A DNA stretch of 64,000 nucleotides from contig NZ_JABBGA010000001.1 in NCBI RefSeq assembly GCF_012927165.1, positions 310,001 through 374,000 of the forward strand, read 5' to 3'. Below are positions 1-9,700 of the stretch, in pieces (position 1 is the stretch's first letter; each line of letters begins with the position of its first letter). Source of the stretch: Zoogloea dura (GTDB lineage Bacteria; Pseudomonadota; Gammaproteobacteria; Burkholderiales; Rhodocyclaceae). Position numbers and translations under genes: made by a program. The notes under the pieces are model-generated. The model searched no databases, was not told the origin of the DNA, and was given only the letters and a program-made list of their open reading frames with translations.

Positions 1-593
1 AGCTGCGCCGCATGAGCGCCGGCGCCAAGCAGTTCTGGCACACAACCAGCTTTGACGACGGCATGGCAGCGCTCACCCCGGCTTCCGCCGACAACCCCTT
101 CCGCGACCTGGCCGCCCGCAGTACCGAGGCGGTGAGCCACCACGTCAATCACCAGGACGAACTGCACGGGGTGCTCAACCTGAACGACTGGGTCACCAGC
201 ACCATGCGGCAGTCCATCGATGACACCACCGGCCGCATGCAGGCTGGCCTGTCGATCCTCGCCTCGGTGGGGGCGACCGCGCCCTTTGTCGGCCTCTTCG
301 GCACGGTGTGGGGCATTTATCACGCCCTGGTGGGTATCGGCGCAGCCGGTCAGGCCACCCTCGACAAGGTGGCCGGCCCGGTCGGCGAGGCGCTGGTGAT
401 GACCGCCGGCGGCCTGGCCGTGGCGATCCCCGCGGTGCTCGGCTACAACGCCCTGGTGCGTGGCAACAAGGAGATCCTGGCCCGCCTGAAGCACTTCGCC
501 CATGACCTGCACGCCTATCTCGTGACCGGTGGAAAGGTGCGTCGCCACCCCGCCCGGATCCACCCCCTGCCCACCCGGAAGGAAGCCCAATGA
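1..593 (+). CDS. ExbB/TolQ/MotA-family proton channel subunit (5' end outside window)
   Basis: Inner-membrane proton-channel subunit that, with ExbD, turns proton motive force into mechanical work, usually for TonB-dependent outer-membrane transport. The frame is already open at the window edge, three codons before the first ATG at 12. The visible protein starts in the cytoplasmic region that normally follows the first membrane helix, so the gene is cut by the window, not truncated in nature. Two hydrophobic segments are visible, with the family signature around VGLFGTVWGI in the first and GGLAVAIPAVLGY in the second. The stop overlaps the exbD start (ATGA), so the two are translationally coupled. 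No tonB or receptor gene is visible, so the energised substrate is unknown. Confidence 0.9.
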   Translation, partial: LRRMSAGAKQFWHTTSFDDGMAALTPASADNPFRDLAARSTEAVSHHVNHQDELHGVLNLNDWVTSTMRQSIDDTTGRMQAGLSILASVGATAPFVGLFGTVWGIYHALVGIGAAGQATLDKVAGPVGEALVMTAGGLAVAIPAVLGYNALVRGNKEILARLKHFAHDLHAYLVTGGKVRRHPARIHPLPTRKEAQ

Positions 594-1012
594 GCTTCAA
601 CACCAGCGACTTCGACGATGACGGCGATGTGATGTCGGAAATCAACATGACGCCCCTGGTGGACGTCATGCTGGTGCTCCTGATCATCTTCATCATCACC
701 GTTCCGGTGATCAACCACGCGGTGAAGCTCGACCTGCCCAAGGCGTCCAGCCAGAAGGAGGAGATCAAGCCGCAGAAGATCAACCTGTCCATCAGCGCCG
801 ACGGCGCCGTGAGCTGGAATGGCGAAGCGCTGGCAGTGGAGAGCCTGGATGCCCGCCTGGAAGCCAGCGCAGCCCAGCAGCCCCAGCCCGAGCTGCACCT
901 GCAGGTGGACAAGCGCGCGGAATACGACCACGTGGCCCAGCTGCTGTCGGCGGCCAGCCGCCACGGGCTCGGCAAGGTGGCCTTCGTGACGGAGCCCGGC
1001 GCAGCGAAGTGA
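590..1012 (+). CDS. exbD: ExbD/TolR biopolymer transport protein
   Basis: Periplasm-facing partner of the ExbB channel. It has a short cytoplasmic N-terminus, then one transmembrane helix (about residues 22-42) opening with the conserved INMTPLVDVMLVLLIIFI pattern that holds the proton-relay aspartate, and a periplasmic domain of about 95 residues. At 140 aa it is the usual family size. The ATG sits inside the exbB stop region. The gene converges on a solute-binding protein gene about 100 bp downstream. ExbD and TolR are hard to tell apart; ExbD is preferred because no tolA, tolB or pal is present. Confidence 0.92.
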   Translation: MSFNTSDFDDDGDVMSEINMTPLVDVMLVLLIIFIITVPVINHAVKLDLPKASSQKEEIKPQKINLSISADGAVSWNGEALAVESLDARLEASAAQQPQPELHLQVDKRAEYDHVAQLLSAASRHGLGKVAFVTEPGAAK

Positions 1013-1113
1013 TACGAGCCCCCCAAGGCCGGGCTGTGCCCAGCCGTGGGGGACAGGAGAGCCTGGGACGGCCCGGCGTTTGCCCTGGAACTGGCACGGG
1101 CTGGCGGTCCTAT

Positions 1114-1881
1114 TCAATCAGCGCCAACGCGCTTGCGGAAATTGCGCAGCATGATGTCGTAGCGGCCGCTGGCTTTCAGTTGCTGCAGACCCTCCTCGAA
1201 AACTCCGGCCATCCGCTTGCCGTCGGGATGTGTCTTTGAAAAGGCGATCCAGAAGCCATCCACGCTGATTTGCCCGACCCTCTGGACGCGGCCGCGCAGG
1301 GCTGGATCGGCATTGATGCGCAGATAGCCCGGCAAGGTATTGACCAGGGCATAGCGGACACGCCCCGTAGCCAGCATGCGCAATTGCTGTGCATCCGAGG
1401 TGGCGGAGAACTTCACAATCCGCTGGTTGTGCATCAGCTCGGTCGGATAGGTGTAGCCGATGGTGATGCTCACCGTCTGGCCCTCCAGATCCTTCAGGGT
1501 CAGCTGGTCCTCGCCCAGATCGCTGCGTGCGAAAATCGCAAGCTCTTCTGAGAACATCGGGGTGGCATGCCAATGAAAGGTGTTCCGGTTGCCCTCCACG
1601 ATGGTCGCATTGAAGCACCCCACGGCACGACCGGTTTCAGCGTAATGGAGACAGCGGGCGAAGGGCACGGTAAGAAAGCGGACCTCCACGCCCTTGAGCT
1701 TGAAGGCGGCCCGGACCAGTTCCGGGGTGACTCCCTCCGGACCGGACTTGTCCGCCTTGACCGACGAATACGGCGGCCAGTCGTCCTCCGCCGCGATGAC
1801 AATAGTCTCTCCGGCCAAGGCGGGCAGGACGGGGAGCAGAGACAGGGCGAGCACGGCCAGCCGCCTGAGAATGCGTTTCAT
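1114..1881 (-). CDS. Periplasmic solute-binding protein, SBP_bac_3 (amino-acid-binding-like) family
   Basis: A 255-aa secreted protein with a basic start, a hydrophobic core and a likely cleavage site after ALA (about residue 23). The mature part has the type-2 periplasmic binding fold, with an early DDWPPYSS ligand-pocket motif typical of family 3 proteins. No permease or ATPase gene is nearby. Its ATG overlaps the stop of the upstream histidine kinase gene (ATGA), so it is probably a sensory partner of that kinase, not a transporter component. The ligand cannot be read from the sequence. It is the last gene of the leftward block that starts with the adhesin export genes. Confidence 0.82.
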   Translation of the reverse strand: MKRILRRLAVLALSLLPVLPALAGETIVIAAEDDWPPYSSVKADKSGPEGVTPELVRAAFKLKGVEVRFLTVPFARCLHYAETGRAVGCFNATIVEGNRNTFHWHATPMFSEELAIFARSDLGEDQLTLKDLEGQTVSITIGYTYPTELMHNQRIVKFSATSDAQQLRMLATGRVRYALVNTLPGYLRINADPALRGRVQRVGQISVDGFWIAFSKTHPDGKRMAGVFEEGLQQLKASGRYDIMLRNFRKRVGAD

Positions 1882-3506
1882 GAGGGGGCTCCGGGAATGG
1901 GCGAGGCGCCCGGGCTGCCTGGTTCAAGCGGCAGGCGCCGCGGCAGATCAAGCACAAAGCTGACCCCGGCACCCGGGGCGGACTGGAAGTCGAGACGGCC
2001 GAGCAGTTTGCGGGTCACCAGGTTATAGACGATGTTGAGCCCCAGGCCGGAACCACCCTGCCCCCGCCTGGTGGTGAAGAAGGGCTCGAATATGCGCTCG
2101 TGCAGCGCTTTCGAGACGCCCACCCCGTTGTCCCGGTATTCGACGACGATCCGCTCGCCTTCCTCCCGGACGGCAATGTGGATCTCGGGATGGCGGACTC
2201 CGCTGAAGCCATGGTGCAGACTGTTGATGACCAAGTTGGCCATCACCTGGGTCAAGACACCGGGCAGGCTCCGCATGACAAGACCTTCGGGACACTCGAA
2301 GCAGGGGCTCACGCCCCGTTTGGAGGTTTCGGGATGGAGGCTCGCGATCAATGCGTCCATGACCTGGCGGATATCGAATTCGCAGCACGCCTCCGAAACC
2401 TGATCCACCGCTGTCCGCTTGAAATCGCGGATCAGGTGGGCGGCCCGCTCCAGGTTCTTGCCGAGCATGGCATTGCCGTCCTCGATGACCTGGAGCAGTT
2501 CGGCAAAGTGTTCGCTGGTCAGCGTGCGCGCCTCGAATCCGGCCTTCAGATCAGCCACGGCGTCTCCCAGCACGGATGATGCGGTCACCGCGATCCCCAG
2601 TGGGGTATTCACTTCGTGGGCAACCCCCGCCACCAGGCCGCCCAGTGCGGCCAGCTTTTCGGATTCGATGAGGTGATTCTGGGTGGCCTGCAACTGGGAA
2701 ACGCTTTCAGACAGCGCGCGGGTGCGTTCCGCCACAGTAAATTCGAGGGAGTCGGAGTAGCGCTTGAGCTGGTCTTCCGCCTCCCGGACATGGCGCAGGC
2801 TGCTGTCGATGGTCTGCAGGTGGGCGTTGGTCACCTGGACCAGGAGACCGATTTCGTCATCCATGTGTCCGACCGGCTCGCTGAGTCGGGCCTTCTCGGG
2901 TGAGTCCACATCCACCTGCACGATCGAATCGATGACGCTGACCAGGGGGCGGGCAACCAGCAGGTAGAACAACACGAGGGTGATGGCGCTCAACAGCAGC
3001 GCGTATATCAGGGTGCCGCCCAGCGTGATCTGCATGCGCTCCAGGAAGACGCTGCCATAGTGGTAGGTGTCGACGCTCACCTCCAGCCTGCCGAGAAGCT
3101 CGGCCCCCTCCGGAAAGCGGGTGCTCAGATCCCAGCTGTAGTCGCGCCTGGAGCCGAACAGCAGATCACTCACCGATCGGCCCTCCGGGCTGACCATGGG
3201 GCGCTCGCGCTGGGCAAACACGCTGCCATCGGCAAGGACGATGCGGATCTTCGACACGGCCGGATGACGCAGGGCACCATTGAGCAGCTCGTGGGCTGTC
3301 CCTGGATCCAGGCTGAAGACAATGGCCGTTGCGGGCTCTTTCAGCAGGCTGATCAGGGTCGCCATTTCCGAGTCAGGCAGCTGGCGGGTCTTGAAGTAAT
3401 CCGATGAGATCTGGATGGCGCTGATCAGTAACCCGAGCGCCAGGGCACTGATCAGCGCAGAACGGATGAGCTTGAAGGACAGGCTGCGCGGAACTGCGAT
3501 TTTCAC
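1878..3506 (-). CDS. Membrane sensor histidine kinase
   Basis: A 542-aa kinase with an N-terminal membrane helix (about 15-33), a periplasmic domain of about 130 residues, a second helix (about 165-190), a HAMP-like linker and a short coiled coil. The HisKA segment carries the phospho-accepting His in AGVAHEVNTPLG. The ATPase domain has an N-box (LVINSLHHG) and G-box (GSGLGLNIVYN). No receiver domain is fused, so it probably signals to a separate regulator; the HD-GYP response regulator 35 bp upstream is the obvious candidate. Translation is coupled to the downstream solute-binding protein gene. Confidence 0.88.
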   Translation of the reverse strand: MKIAVPRSLSFKLIRSALISALALGLLISAIQISSDYFKTRQLPDSEMATLISLLKEPATAIVFSLDPGTAHELLNGALRHPAVSKIRIVLADGSVFAQRERPMVSPEGRSVSDLLFGSRRDYSWDLSTRFPEGAELLGRLEVSVDTYHYGSVFLERMQITLGGTLIYALLLSAITLVLFYLLVARPLVSVIDSIVQVDVDSPEKARLSEPVGHMDDEIGLLVQVTNAHLQTIDSSLRHVREAEDQLKRYSDSLEFTVAERTRALSESVSQLQATQNHLIESEKLAALGGLVAGVAHEVNTPLGIAVTASSVLGDAVADLKAGFEARTLTSEHFAELLQVIEDGNAMLGKNLERAAHLIRDFKRTAVDQVSEACCEFDIRQVMDALIASLHPETSKRGVSPCFECPEGLVMRSLPGVLTQVMANLVINSLHHGFSGVRHPEIHIAVREEGERIVVEYRDNGVGVSKALHERIFEPFFTTRRGQGGSGLGLNIVYNLVTRKLLGRLDFQSAPGAGVSFVLDLPRRLPLEPGSPGASPIPGAPS

Positions 3507-3541
3507 GAGTACCTCCCTTTTTTTTCCGGGATGCCTGCTTG

Positions 3542-5086
3542 TCAGTGAGACTCCTCGTCGGGATAGCGCTGCCGGATGGCAACGAACTCATCGAAATGCT
3601 CGATGAAAAGGTCGACCAGGGCCGGATCGAAGTGCCTGCCACGCTCGGCCCTGATGTAGGCGAGGATGTCCGGGTCTGGCCAGGGCTCCTTGTAGCTGCG
3701 TCTGGCCCCCAGTGCATCGAATACATCTGCAAGCGCCGTGATGCGCCCGCAGATCGGTATCTGCTCTCCCGTGATTGCAGCCGGATAACCGCTTCCATCC
3801 CATTTTTCGTGGTGATGGCCGGCGATCAGCGCACCGGTCTGCATGACTTCCCGGCGGGACCCCTTGAGAATATCCACGCCGTAGTCCACATGCTTCTGCA
3901 TGATGGCCCACTCCTCCGGGGACAGCTTTCCCGGCTTGTGCAGGATGGCATCCGGAATCGCCACCTTGCCGATGTCGTGAAGCGGCGATGCGAGCTTGAT
4001 GAGCGACACCTCCCGTTCCGGCAGACCGTATAGCTCAGCCAGCCGCTCGCTGACCAGGGCGACCCTCAACACGTGGGCTCCGGTTTCCCGGCTGCGGGCC
4101 TCCACCGCATCCGCCAGGGTGTAGACCAGCTCTTTTGCTGTTTCCTGGAAGTCATCGAACAGGTTGATGTTCTCGAAGGTGATGGCCACATTGCGGATGT
4201 AGAGCTCGAGGAGCTGCCGGTCGAGGTCATTCAGAGGCTCGTAATGGGACACGTAGAGCAGGTTGCGGCACCCCCGTTTGCCCTGCATGTAGAGCACATA
4301 GGCATCGTCGTAATTACAGGAGCGCTTGAGGGCGATGGCTTGCTTGAAGCGTGCCGCCACCTCGGGCGGCAACTCTTCGTACAGGGCCCCGGTGATGTAG
4401 CGCACAAAATCGCCGGTGGCTGCGAGGATCCGGGGCTCTCGCTCGGTGTTGTCCGCATCGGGCAACTCCATGCAGTAGAGCGCCGAATGGCCCAGGTTGA
4501 GGAGGGACGTGAGCTGCCCGAGAACCGCTGATGCAAACTGCTTGAAGGTGGTGCTGTTCTGCACCGCCGAGCAGGACTCCAGCACGCGGCTCAAGCCGTC
4601 CCGCTGCGCCTCGATGACGCATATGTCCCGGTAGGCGCGCAGGCTCGAATACAACAGGGTGCGCAGCTTCTGCGTGGTGAGCTCGGTCTTTTCCTTGTAG
4701 TCGTCGATCTCGTAATCACGAATCACCCGGTCTTCGGGAGCCTGCCCGGCCTGGCCCGTACGCAGCACCAGGCGTGTCTTGCGGTTGTTGCGCACCTCGC
4801 GGATGTCATGGATCAGGTCCAGGCCCGCATGCTCGGTTTCCATCACCACGTCGATCAAGGCGAGGGCGATGTCGTTCCGCTGCTCGAAGATCAGCCGGGC
4901 CTCCGCTGCCGACAGCGCCGACAGGAGTTCGATCCGCTGCTGCTGAAACTCGAATCCCCGCAGTGCGAGGCGGGTGACCGCGTGAACTTCCGGCTCGTCA
5001 TCGACGATCAGGATGCACCACCCCGGGGCACGGTCGCCCTCCTCGTTCGAGGCGGGCTGTGAAGGGCTTGGGGCGAGGAAATCCAT
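3542..5086 (-). CDS. Response regulator with DUF3369 and HD-GYP domains (c-di-GMP phosphodiesterase)
   Basis: A 514-aa protein. The N-terminal receiver (about 22-145) has the acidic pair DD at 29-30 and the likely phosphorylated Asp79 in ALIDVVMET. A middle region (about 170-320) matches DUF3369. The C-terminal HD-GYP domain has the metal ligands of HDIGKVAIPDAILHKPGKLS and HHHEKWDGSGYP, with the GYP triplet intact, so c-di-GMP hydrolysis to GMP is expected. It lies between a diguanylate cyclase gene and a sensor kinase gene on the same strand, which pairs synthesis and breakdown of c-di-GMP next to an adhesin. Confidence 0.9.
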   Translation of the reverse strand: MDFLAPSPSQPASNEEGDRAPGWCILIVDDEPEVHAVTRLALRGFEFQQQRIELLSALSAAEARLIFEQRNDIALALIDVVMETEHAGLDLIHDIREVRNNRKTRLVLRTGQAGQAPEDRVIRDYEIDDYKEKTELTTQKLRTLLYSSLRAYRDICVIEAQRDGLSRVLESCSAVQNSTTFKQFASAVLGQLTSLLNLGHSALYCMELPDADNTEREPRILAATGDFVRYITGALYEELPPEVAARFKQAIALKRSCNYDDAYVLYMQGKRGCRNLLYVSHYEPLNDLDRQLLELYIRNVAITFENINLFDDFQETAKELVYTLADAVEARSRETGAHVLRVALVSERLAELYGLPEREVSLIKLASPLHDIGKVAIPDAILHKPGKLSPEEWAIMQKHVDYGVDILKGSRREVMQTGALIAGHHHEKWDGSGYPAAITGEQIPICGRITALADVFDALGARRSYKEPWPDPDILAYIRAERGRHFDPALVDLFIEHFDEFVAIRQRYPDEESH

Positions 5087-5227
5087 GGAGGTCTCTCAAG
5101 AGATTAAACGGGTTACCTGCGAAACACGATCTTATAGCGAAGTGCTCAAAATGGGTTTCGACGATTTCACGTTGCCGGATGCCGCCTCCTCAACGGACGG
5201 ATGCCAGCCGGGGCTCAAACGCAGCCA

Positions 5228-6769
5228 TCATGACCCGCCCACCGAACGCTCTCCAGCCCAGACGGAGACCCTGTTGCGACCATTCTGCTTGGACTGGTAC
5301 AGGGCGTTGTCGGCCTGGTCGATCAATTCCGCCGTGTCCTTGGCGCCCAGCTTGATCGATGCCACCCCGAAACTGGACCGGATCTGGATGCCGGGGATGT
5401 CGCGGACCGCCGCTCCGGCGTGGCTTTCGATCGATGCCCTCAGCCTTTCGGCCACGTCCCGGGCCTGCTCTGTGGTCGAACCGGGCAGCAGGATGCAGAA
5501 CTCCTCGCCACCGTAGCGGCACAGCAGGTCCACCTCGCGCAGTTCGGAACCAAGGCACTTGGCCACCGACTTGATGACCATGTCGCCCACGGTATGGCCG
5601 TAGCGGTCGTTGAAGGACTTGAAGTGGTCGATGTCGCTCATGACGCAGCACAACTCGCCATGCTCGCCGCTGATCCTCGCAAAGAGGGGATCAGCCCCTT
5701 CGAAGAAGGCCCGCCGGTTGAGGCAGCCGGTCATCGGATCGCGGGTGGCGAGGCGGTACAGATCTTCGTTCTGGCGCCGGATCTCCTCCCTGGAGGCTTC
5801 CAGGTCACTCAGGGTCACCAGCAATTGTGCGTTGATCCGGTGCAGCGCGGTGACGTCGGAAAAAGTCACCAGGCAGCCCCGCAGGCGGCCCTGCCCGTCC
5901 AGGATGGGGGCGCAGCCGACCAGCACGCGCATCGGCTCGTCGTCTCCGGCGACGGCGATCTCGAGCGGCTCGTCCTGGATCTGGGTGCGCTGCTCCATCG
6001 CGCTCAGCCACGGGTAGGGCCGGGTTGCGGCACGCTCCCGGAAGCCGGCCACCAGCCAGTCCAGGTCGGCCACCTTGCGCCCGATCACCTCGTCGCTCGC
6101 GGCGGGATGAAACTGCCGGAAAACCCTGTTGACCAGGATCACCCTGCCCTGCTTGTCGAGGATGAGCACGCCTTCGCCCAGCGTGTCGAAAGCGGTACGG
6201 ACCCGGTCCGGGATGGCCTTGGTTGGATCGAGGTACTCGAGCACCCGCCTCAGGTACAGGTAGAAGGCACCGAAGCTAGCCAGGGCGATGAGCCCCAGGG
6301 CCACCACGCTCGGGTAGGACAACCACTCAGCGGCCGTTTCCGGAAGGGCGGGCCGGAAAGCCAGCTCGACCTCGCCCCAGGTCATCCCGTCGGACAACAC
6401 CGGAACCCGGATCTGGTCGAGGGTGGAGGAGCCGTCTTCCGGGGGGTGCCAGTGAATGCCGTGTTCGCCAGCCTGGGCCAGCACCTCCCCCCGCGCCGGG
6501 CGTACCGCGATGGAGCGCAGATCCCGGTGGCGCTCGAGCATCTCGCGCAGGGTGCGGTGAAGCGCTGCAAGGTCTCCGGACTGAAGCAGGCTGGTGCTCT
6601 GGATGGCCAGGCTTTCGCTGACCTGCTGCCGGACTTGACGCACTTGTTCAACGCGGTCGGGCAGCAGCCCGAACAGGAGATCCAGGGCAATCAACAAGGA
6701 CAGCAGCAGCGCCACCAAGCCGAGGGCGATGCGGGCGACCGGGCTCAGGAAAAGGCGCGGAAGCTTCAT
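5228..6769 (-). CDS. Membrane-bound PAS-GGDEF diguanylate cyclase
   Basis: A 513-aa protein that makes c-di-GMP from GTP. It has two membrane helices (about 13-33 and 162-180) flanking a periplasmic domain, a PAS domain (about 190-310), a short coiled coil and a GGDEF domain (about 345-505). The active site is GGEEF, a functional variant. A product-inhibition I-site (REVD) lies five residues before it. The ATG is inside the stop of the giant adhesin gene (ATGA), so its translation follows that of the adhesin. This suggests c-di-GMP made here regulates adhesin display or the switch to surface life, but the target is not shown by the sequence. Confidence 0.92.
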   Translation of the reverse strand: MKLPRLFLSPVARIALGLVALLLSLLIALDLLFGLLPDRVEQVRQVRQQVSESLAIQSTSLLQSGDLAALHRTLREMLERHRDLRSIAVRPARGEVLAQAGEHGIHWHPPEDGSSTLDQIRVPVLSDGMTWGEVELAFRPALPETAAEWLSYPSVVALGLIALASFGAFYLYLRRVLEYLDPTKAIPDRVRTAFDTLGEGVLILDKQGRVILVNRVFRQFHPAASDEVIGRKVADLDWLVAGFRERAATRPYPWLSAMEQRTQIQDEPLEIAVAGDDEPMRVLVGCAPILDGQGRLRGCLVTFSDVTALHRINAQLLVTLSDLEASREEIRRQNEDLYRLATRDPMTGCLNRRAFFEGADPLFARISGEHGELCCVMSDIDHFKSFNDRYGHTVGDMVIKSVAKCLGSELREVDLLCRYGGEEFCILLPGSTTEQARDVAERLRASIESHAGAAVRDIPGIQIRSSFGVASIKLGAKDTAELIDQADNALYQSKQNGRNRVSVWAGERSVGGS

Positions 6770-9700
6770 GACCAGGCCCCGCGATCGTCCACGAGCTCGA
6801 ACATTTCTTCCACATTACCCTCGTCGGGTGCAGAGCCGGCATCGTCCGCCTCACCCCAGTGCGACTCGTCCTTGTCCTTCGGACCCAGTACCGGCAAAGG
6901 GTCGAAGGTGATCCAGGCCGGCGCCGCCATCAGCATGCTGGCAACCAGGCCACTGGCCCGGATTGCCCACCAGATGGTGCCGATGGAGAGCACGAAGCCG
7001 CTCATCCTGACCGCCTGCAGGGCGAGCTGGGCATCCGCGTAAGCATTGTCGTCGCGGGGTGACGGCGCAGTGCCTGAGACGAACGCTGCCCGATCGATTC
7101 CCTCTCCGCCACCGCCGACGCTGCGCCCGGGCACGTCGCCGGAGAGCAGGAACTCCATCAATGCTCCGCCAATGTCGTGGCCCAGGGTCAACATGATCTG
7201 CGCCCGCTCCAGGCGTAGGGTGGTCATGGTGATGATGTGGCGGCCGTTGGGCAGATCCGGCGCAAGCGAAGATGCCATAGGTATGGTCGCCGCAGTGCCA
7301 TCACCCGCATGGCCCGGCATTTCGGCACCCTGTGCGGCGAGCTCCGGTGCGGCAGGACGCGCAGGGTACGCAGGGGGCGCCAGTGGCGGCGTGACACCCT
7401 GTTGTGGCAGCTGGGCCGGCTGTTGCGGCTCTTGAGCCGGCGCGCCCGGCGGAGTTTGCACCGATGGCGGAGTGGGCGTGGAGCCTGTGACCGGCAGGTA
7501 GGACATCCCCATGAGCAAGGAGGGACTCGAATCCTGCCCATCGTCGGCGTGAATGCGGACGATGGGCAGGGCAGCGGAATCGTCATGGACAAAGATGACC
7601 CTGCCGCTCTCCAGGTCGGCAAGGCTGAACTGGCTGACAGGCGTGCCGGGTGCCGTGCTGTACGCGAAATGGCCGTGCTCCGCCTGGTCGACGACAAGAC
7701 GGAGCGCGGCTGGCGAGGTATCCACGTCATGGATACGCAACACATTGGCCGGCACGGAAGTCTGCCCACCCTGATTGATCTCCAGTACAGCGGTCGTCAG
7801 CACCGGCAGATCATTGAGCGGGACCACATCGATCACCATCGAGTGCCCCTGCCCTGCCAGCCCGCTCGTCTCATCGCGGAGCCGGAAGCCGAAGCTGGTG
7901 TAGTCGCTGCCGTTTTGATCCTGGGGCGATAGATAACCAAGTCGGCCACCCACGATATCGGCCTGGCTGATCCATTGGCCTTGTGCCACGGCTTCACCGC
8001 CCAGGACAAGCGCGCCCTGCGATGGCAAGACAGTGATCTGTACGGAGAGAGGCTGCTTCGCCGCAGCATCCAGGCCCAGATCCGATGCAGTAAAAATATA
8101 GATCTCGTCTTCCCGGACCGACACGCGCCCATCGTTGTCACCCGGTGTCTCGCCCAGATCAGTCACCGAGACTGTGAGCAGGACGGAACTGTCCAGGTTG
8201 CCGTCGGATACGGTGAGTACGACCTCGTAGTGGCGATCCCCATCCGCGTCGGCCGGTACCTCGAAGTCCGGCGCGCTGATGAAGCTCAGGGCGCCGGTGT
8301 TGGCGTCGATCTGGAACAGCGCGGCGTCGGCACCGCCGCTGATGGCGTAGCTCAGGGGCTGGGCCGGTTGGTCGGCGTCTGTGGCGGTCACGGTGAGGAC
8401 GGCGGTCGAGTTCTCGGCCACGTTGGCAGAGCGGCTGCTGGTGATCACCGGGGCGTTGTCATTGGTCGGCGTGACGGTGACAGCGATTGCCTGGCTGGTG
8501 CTGCCGCCGGCTCCGTCATTGACCTGCACCATCACGTTGTAGACGTTGTTGGCACCTGCATCCGCCGGGGTTTCGAAGTCCGGGGCGCTGATGAAGCTCA
8601 GGGCGCCGGTATTGGCATTGATCTGGAATAGCGCGGCATCGCCCCCCCCGCTGATGGCGTAGCTCAGGGTCTGGCCCGGTTGGTCCGCATCTGTCGCCGT
8701 TACGGTAAGGACTGCGGTCGAGTTCTCCACCGCATTCGCCGTGGCGCTGCTGGTGATTACTGGCGCATTGTCGTTCGAGTCAGTCACCGTCACGGCAATG
8801 GCCTGGTCCGTGGTACCGCCAGCCCCATCGCTGACCTGCACGGTCACGTTGTAGACGTTGTTGCCGCCGGTATCCGTCGGCACTTCGAAGTCCGGGGCGG
8901 TGATGAAACTCAGGGCGCCCGTGTTGGCGTCGATCTGGAACAGTGCGGCATCGGCGCCGCCGCTGATGGCGTAGCTCAGGGGCTGGGCTGGTTGGTCGGC
9001 ATCCGTCGCCGTTACGGTGAGGACGGCTGTGTTGTTCTCGGTAACGCTGGCCGTGGCGCTGCTGGTGATCACTGGCGCGTTGTCATTCGCGCCAGTCACC
9101 GTCACGGTAATGGCCTGGTCCGTGGTACCGCCGACTCCGTCGCTGACCTGTATCGTCACGTTGTAGACGTTGTCACCACCGGCATCCGTCGGCGTTTCAA
9201 AGTCCGGCGCGCTGACGAAACTCAAGGTGCCGGTGTTGGCGTCGATCTGGAACAGTGCGGCATCGGCGCCGCCGCTGATGGCGTAGCTCAGGGGCTGGGC
9301 TGGTTGGTCGGCATCCGTCGCCGTTACGGTTAGGACGACAGCTCCGCCTTCCTGCACGCTGGCCGTGCTGCTACTGGTGATCATCGGGGCGTTGTCATTG
9401 GTGGGTGTCACAGTGACAGCGATTGCCTGACTGGCGCTACCGCCGGCCCCGTCGCTGACTTGCACCGTCACGTCGTAGACGTTGTTGCCACCGGCATCCG
9501 CCGGCGCTTCGAAGTCAGGTGCCGTGATGAAGCTCAGCACGCCGATGTTGGCATCGATCTGGAACAACGCGGCGTCGGCGCCACCGGTGATGGCGTAGCT
9601 CAGGGTCTGGGCCGGTTGGTCGGCATCCGTCGCTGTGACGGTAAGGACTGCTGTCGAGTTCTCCACCACATTCGCCGTGGCGCTGCTGGTGATCACCGGA

